Position numbers and translations under genes: made by a program
NCBI GenBank assembly: GCA_031400455.1
Contig: JANNPX010000022.1
Coordinates: 1-64,000, forward strand
From: JANXYW01 sp031400455
GTDB taxonomy: Bacteria; Chloroflexota; Dehalococcoidia; DSTF01; JACRBR01
Direction: 5' to 3'
DNA length: 64,000 nucleotides
Part shown: in pieces, positions 61,769 to 64,000 of the stretch
How positions within the stretch are numbered: position 1 is the first letter of the stretch
Layout of the letters: each line of letters begins with the position of its first letter
The notes under the pieces: model-generated
What the model was told of the DNA's origin: nothing
Databases searched by the model: none
What the model saw: only the letters and a program-made list of their open reading frames with translations

Positions 61769-62293
61769 CTACCCGCTCCGCCCCAACTCGCGTGCCCACT
61801 CCGGGATGCCCGCATCCGGCACGGCGTCGTAGTTCGGGAAGTACGGCTTGATGTCCAGCACCGGCGTCCCGTCGATCGCGTCGAGCGCTTCGACGCGCAG
61901 CACGTTGTGGCGGCGGCGCAGCAGCTTGACCACTGAGACGCCGATCGGGCTCGGCCGCACCTGGCTGCGCGTGGCAAGCACACCCTGCTCGGGAATGCGC
62001 GCGTCGCCGCGCGGCCGGACGCGAGAGAGCTGTGCGTCTTCGGGCACTTTGTCGAAGGCGAAGATGACAATGACGTGCGAATAGCCTTCGATTCCGTCGA
62101 GCGCGTCGGACAGGTCTTCGCGTATGAGGATGTCGGAGCGCACGTCCGCCCAGCCGTCCATGCGCGGATGCTTGACGCCATTGCGTACGACGCCGATCGG
62201 CCGCAGCATCACCGGCTCGCGTGGAATGACGCTGCGACCGATGCCGAAGCGCTGCGAGAACCAGTCGAGGAATTTGAGCCAGAGCGCTTTCAC
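61769..62293 (-). CDS. TrmO-like tRNA m6t6A methyltransferase family (TsaA/YaeB)
   Basis: This 174-residue protein carries the TrmO beta-barrel signature: LRPIGVVRNGVKHPRMDG (about 30-47), EGYSHVIVIFAFD, and RPSPIGVSVVKLLRRRHN ... LDIKPYFPNYD (about 112-153). TrmO adds a methyl to t6A37 of tRNA-Thr, though some relatives act on other substrates. It has an N-terminal extension of about 28 residues beginning MKALWLKFLDWFSQRFG. It overlaps the DtxR-family gene stop by 4 bp, so the two are coupled. Confidence 0.78.
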   Translation of the reverse strand: MKALWLKFLDWFSQRFGIGRSVIPREPVMLRPIGVVRNGVKHPRMDGWADVRSDILIREDLSDALDGIEGYSHVIVIFAFDKVPEDAQLSRVRPRGDARIPEQGVLATRSQVRPSPIGVSVVKLLRRRHNVLRVEALDAIDGTPVLDIKPYFPNYDAVPDAGIPEWARELGRSG

Positions 62294-62979
62294 GCGGGCG
62301 CGATCGCCGGTGCCTCGACGACGATGCGAAGGTTCTCGGCCGCCGGCATGCCCAGCGTCACAGAGCGGCCGTTGATGTCGACCGTGATCGTCGAGTTGTA
62401 CGCCGCGACGTCGGTGATCTTCACCTTGGCGCCCGGCACGAAGCCGTTGCGCTGGTAGAACGTCATCAGGTCGTGATCCTCTTCCGCAGGCTCGTTGATG
62501 CCGTCGATCTCGTACGACTCGCCAGCCTTCGCCGTCGCGAGTGGCCGCGTCGTCGGTCGAGTCGCCGGGTCCAACCCCGGAAAGGGGTTGCCGTGCGGGC
62601 AGGTGGTCGGGTTCCCCAGCACCGCCATGATCCGCGCTTCGACGCGCGGCGTGATCGTGTGCTCGATCAAGTGCGCCTCTTCGTGCGCGTCCGCCCAGTC
62701 CAGTCCCAGCAAGTCGACCAGCAGCCGCTCGGTCAGCAGGTGCCGCCGTTTGATCGATTCCGCCGCTTCGAGACCGGATGGGGCGAGGGTGATCTCCTTG
62801 GAGGCGTCGATATCCACCAGGCCGTCGCGCTGCATCCGGTGCACCGTATTCCAGACTGTGGGAGCCGTGACGCCCATCTTCTCGGTCAGGCGCGCGGCGA
62901 TGACCGGGCGCTCGGCCCGCATCATGTCGTAGATCTCCATCAAATAGTCTTCGATGATCGAGGAGGGTTTGTGCGCCAT
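62290..62979 (-). CDS. DtxR/MntR-family metal-dependent regulator
   Basis: This 229-residue protein has the N-terminal winged helix of the family (SIIEDYLMEIYDMM ... VIAARLTEKMGVTAPTVWNTVHRMQRDGLV), a metal-binding dimerisation domain with HLLTERLLVDLLGLDWADAHEEAHLIEH (split for length; His, Glu and Asp ligands) and a C-terminal FeoA/SH3-like domain (ITDVAAYNSTITVDINGRSVTLGM). It binds DNA when loaded with Fe2+ or Mn2+. It is divergent from the FTR1-type gene; a DtxR-like palindrome lies between. Confidence 0.87.
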   Translation of the reverse strand: MAHKPSSIIEDYLMEIYDMMRAERPVIAARLTEKMGVTAPTVWNTVHRMQRDGLVDIDASKEITLAPSGLEAAESIKRRHLLTERLLVDLLGLDWADAHEEAHLIEHTITPRVEARIMAVLGNPTTCPHGNPFPGLDPATRPTTRPLATAKAGESYEIDGINEPAEEDHDLMTFYQRNGFVPGAKVKITDVAAYNSTITVDINGRSVTLGMPAAENLRIVVEAPAIAPA

Positions 62980-63086
62980 TTCAGATTCGAATCCTGCTCG
63001 CGCTTCGTGGGCGATGCGTGATTATAGCCGACTCTGATCCTGTAGATATCTGGCCACATAGCCGGCAACAAGATGTCAATTTAGTC

Positions 63087-63115
63087 TTGACCTTATTACC
63101 ATGTTAGCCTAGGCT
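63087..63115 (+). promoter_or_regulatory. Promoter overlapping the metal-box
   Basis: TTGACC (63087-63092) and TAGGCT (63110-63115) are 17 bp apart. The -10 lies inside the palindrome at 63104-63117, so a repressor bound there would block polymerase. Confidence 0.5.
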
Positions 63116-63117
63116 AA
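63104..63117. promoter_or_regulatory. DtxR/IdeR-like operator palindrome
   Basis: TTAGCCTAGGCTAA is a 14-bp perfect palindrome. The 19-bp DtxR/IdeR consensus is TTAGGTTAGGCTAACCTAA; the local 19 bases match 14 positions. It lies between the DtxR-family gene and the FTR1 gene and probably controls one or both in response to iron. Confidence 0.7.
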
Positions 63118-63160
63118 TCTTGCTTTGGCAATACCGAAGGAATAGAAGGTCACCCCACCG

Positions 63161-64000
63161 ATGCTGTTCTCCCTCCTCGTCACCCTCCGCGAAGGCGTCG
63201 AAATCGCGCTCGTAGTGACGATCCTGCTGGGCTACCTCCGCAAGATCGACCAGAAGCGCCACTTCCGCGAGATCTGGATCGGCGTGGGCGCCGCCACCCT
63301 GCTGTCACTGGCCTTTGGTGGCATGCTTGAGATCACGTCGCGCGAGTTGAGCGGTCGCGTACTCGAGGCCTTCGAGGGCTTCACGATGCTCTTCGCGGTC
63401 GTCGTCCTCACCTGGATGGTCTTCTGGATGAAGCGCCAGTCCGCTGGCATCTCCCTAGACTTACGTCACCAGATCGATGGCGCACTCTCGCGTGGATCCG
63501 TGTTCGCGCTGACGCTGCTCGCTTTCTCCGCAGTCGCGCGCGAAGGCTTCGAGACGACGCTCTTCCTGTTCGCCGGCTCGACGAACGCATCCGGCACGGA
63601 GTTCGTACTCGGCGGCGTCATCGGCTTCGCCATCGCCGGGGCGTGTGGCGTTGTCCTGTACTACGGTGCGGCAAGACTGCCACTCAAGCAGTTCTTCCTC
63701 GCATCCGGCATCGCCGTCATCGTGCTCGCCGCGGGGCTGCTTTCGAATGCGCTGACCGAACTACAGGAGGCGGCTCTCATCACCGACTTGGGATCCCGCC
63801 CGTGGGACTTCGAGTCCTCACTCTCCATGACGTCCACGCTCGGTAAGTTCTTGCACACCGTGCTCGGGTACGACGCCGCTCCCGCGATGGCGCAGATCAT
63901 CCTCTATTGGGGATACATCGCGATCGTCCTCGGCGCATATCTCTTCCTTCCGTCGGGCAAGAGCCCGCAGATCCGACCCGTCGCCGGAGCCTCATCGCCA
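63161..64000 (+). CDS. FTR1/EfeU-type iron permease, partial at right edge
   Basis: The frame opens at ATG 63161 with MLFSLLVTLREGVEIALVVT and runs 280 codons to the window edge without a stop. The family motif REGVE (about 10-14) is repeated as REGFE (about 128-132), the two Glu-Glu iron sites of FTR1/EfeU permeases. About six to seven membrane helices are visible. It takes up ferric or ferrous iron through the membrane, usually with a partner EfeO or multicopper oxidase, which lies beyond the edge if present. A metal-box lies upstream. Confidence 0.9.
   Translation, partial: MLFSLLVTLREGVEIALVVTILLGYLRKIDQKRHFREIWIGVGAATLLSLAFGGMLEITSRELSGRVLEAFEGFTMLFAVVVLTWMVFWMKRQSAGISLDLRHQIDGALSRGSVFALTLLAFSAVAREGFETTLFLFAGSTNASGTEFVLGGVIGFAIAGACGVVLYYGAARLPLKQFFLASGIAVIVLAAGLLSNALTELQEAALITDLGSRPWDFESSLSMTSTLGKFLHTVLGYDAAPAMAQIILYWGYIAIVLGAYLFLPSGKSPQIRPVAGASSP

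Overview
This is a GC-rich, densely coded bacterial chromosome segment with genes on both strands. The best fit is a Chloroflexota bacterium, possibly of Dehalococcoidia affinity. The evidence is the gene order tRNA-Thr, tRNA-Thr, tuf, rpmG, secE, nusG, rplK, rplA ... rplJ, rplL (in most Actinobacteria tuf sits with rpsL/rpsG/fusA instead), many lipoproteins with Thr/Pro/Ser-rich stalks typical of a single-membrane envelope, an F420-type luciferase-like oxidoreductase, and a TIGR03960-type radical SAM protein. The assignment is inference; no 16S gene is present. Layout: 0-2.5 kb holds the edge of a possible DNA-methyltransferase remnant, a GT-C-like membrane protein and a small membrane protein. 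2.7-8.3 kb holds a giant secreted Thr/Pro-rich protein ending in a dockerin-like EF-hand pair, then a drug-type ABC exporter (ATPase and permease) preceded by a strong promoter, a 13-codon leader ORF and a clear terminator/antiterminator switch. 8.4-13.3 kb (minus strand) holds galE, fabF, folC and a glycosidase-like lipoprotein. 13.3-26.5 kb is mixed metabolism: a PHP phosphatase, an EEP-family hydrolase, leuB, a CehA/McbA-like metallohydrolase, folE coupled to a FemAB/CelD-like acyltransferase, a GT4 glycosyltransferase, an M20 peptidase and an IscA/ErpA-type protein. 26.8-45 kb holds a cohesin-like membrane-anchored surface protein, a cytochrome P450, a frameshifted REP-associated transposase, radical SAM and epimerase genes, an F420 oxidoreductase, an esterase lipoprotein, rimI, a lytic transglycosylase, alr, a DinB protein and speB. 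45-49 kb holds a peptide-type ABC importer (two permeases and a binding protein, no ATPase in the window). 49-57.4 kb is the ribosomal protein / secE-nusG / tuf cluster on the minus strand, interrupted by one plus-strand methyltransferase gene. 57.7-64 kb holds cysteine synthase, a 2H phosphoesterase, dapB, a glyoxalase-fold protein, a TrmO-like protein, and a DtxR-family regulator divergent from a partial FTR1 iron permease with an IdeR-like palindrome between them. Themes: (1) surface biology built from cohesin-like, dockerin-like and Thr/Pro-stalk proteins; (2) attenuation control of a drug-type exporter; (3) a REP palindrome family with a decayed RAYT transposase, whose copies flank the gene that splits the ribosomal operon; (4) iron-controlled uptake at the right edge. 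Where the longest open frame starts upstream of a better start, I moved the start inward and say why.
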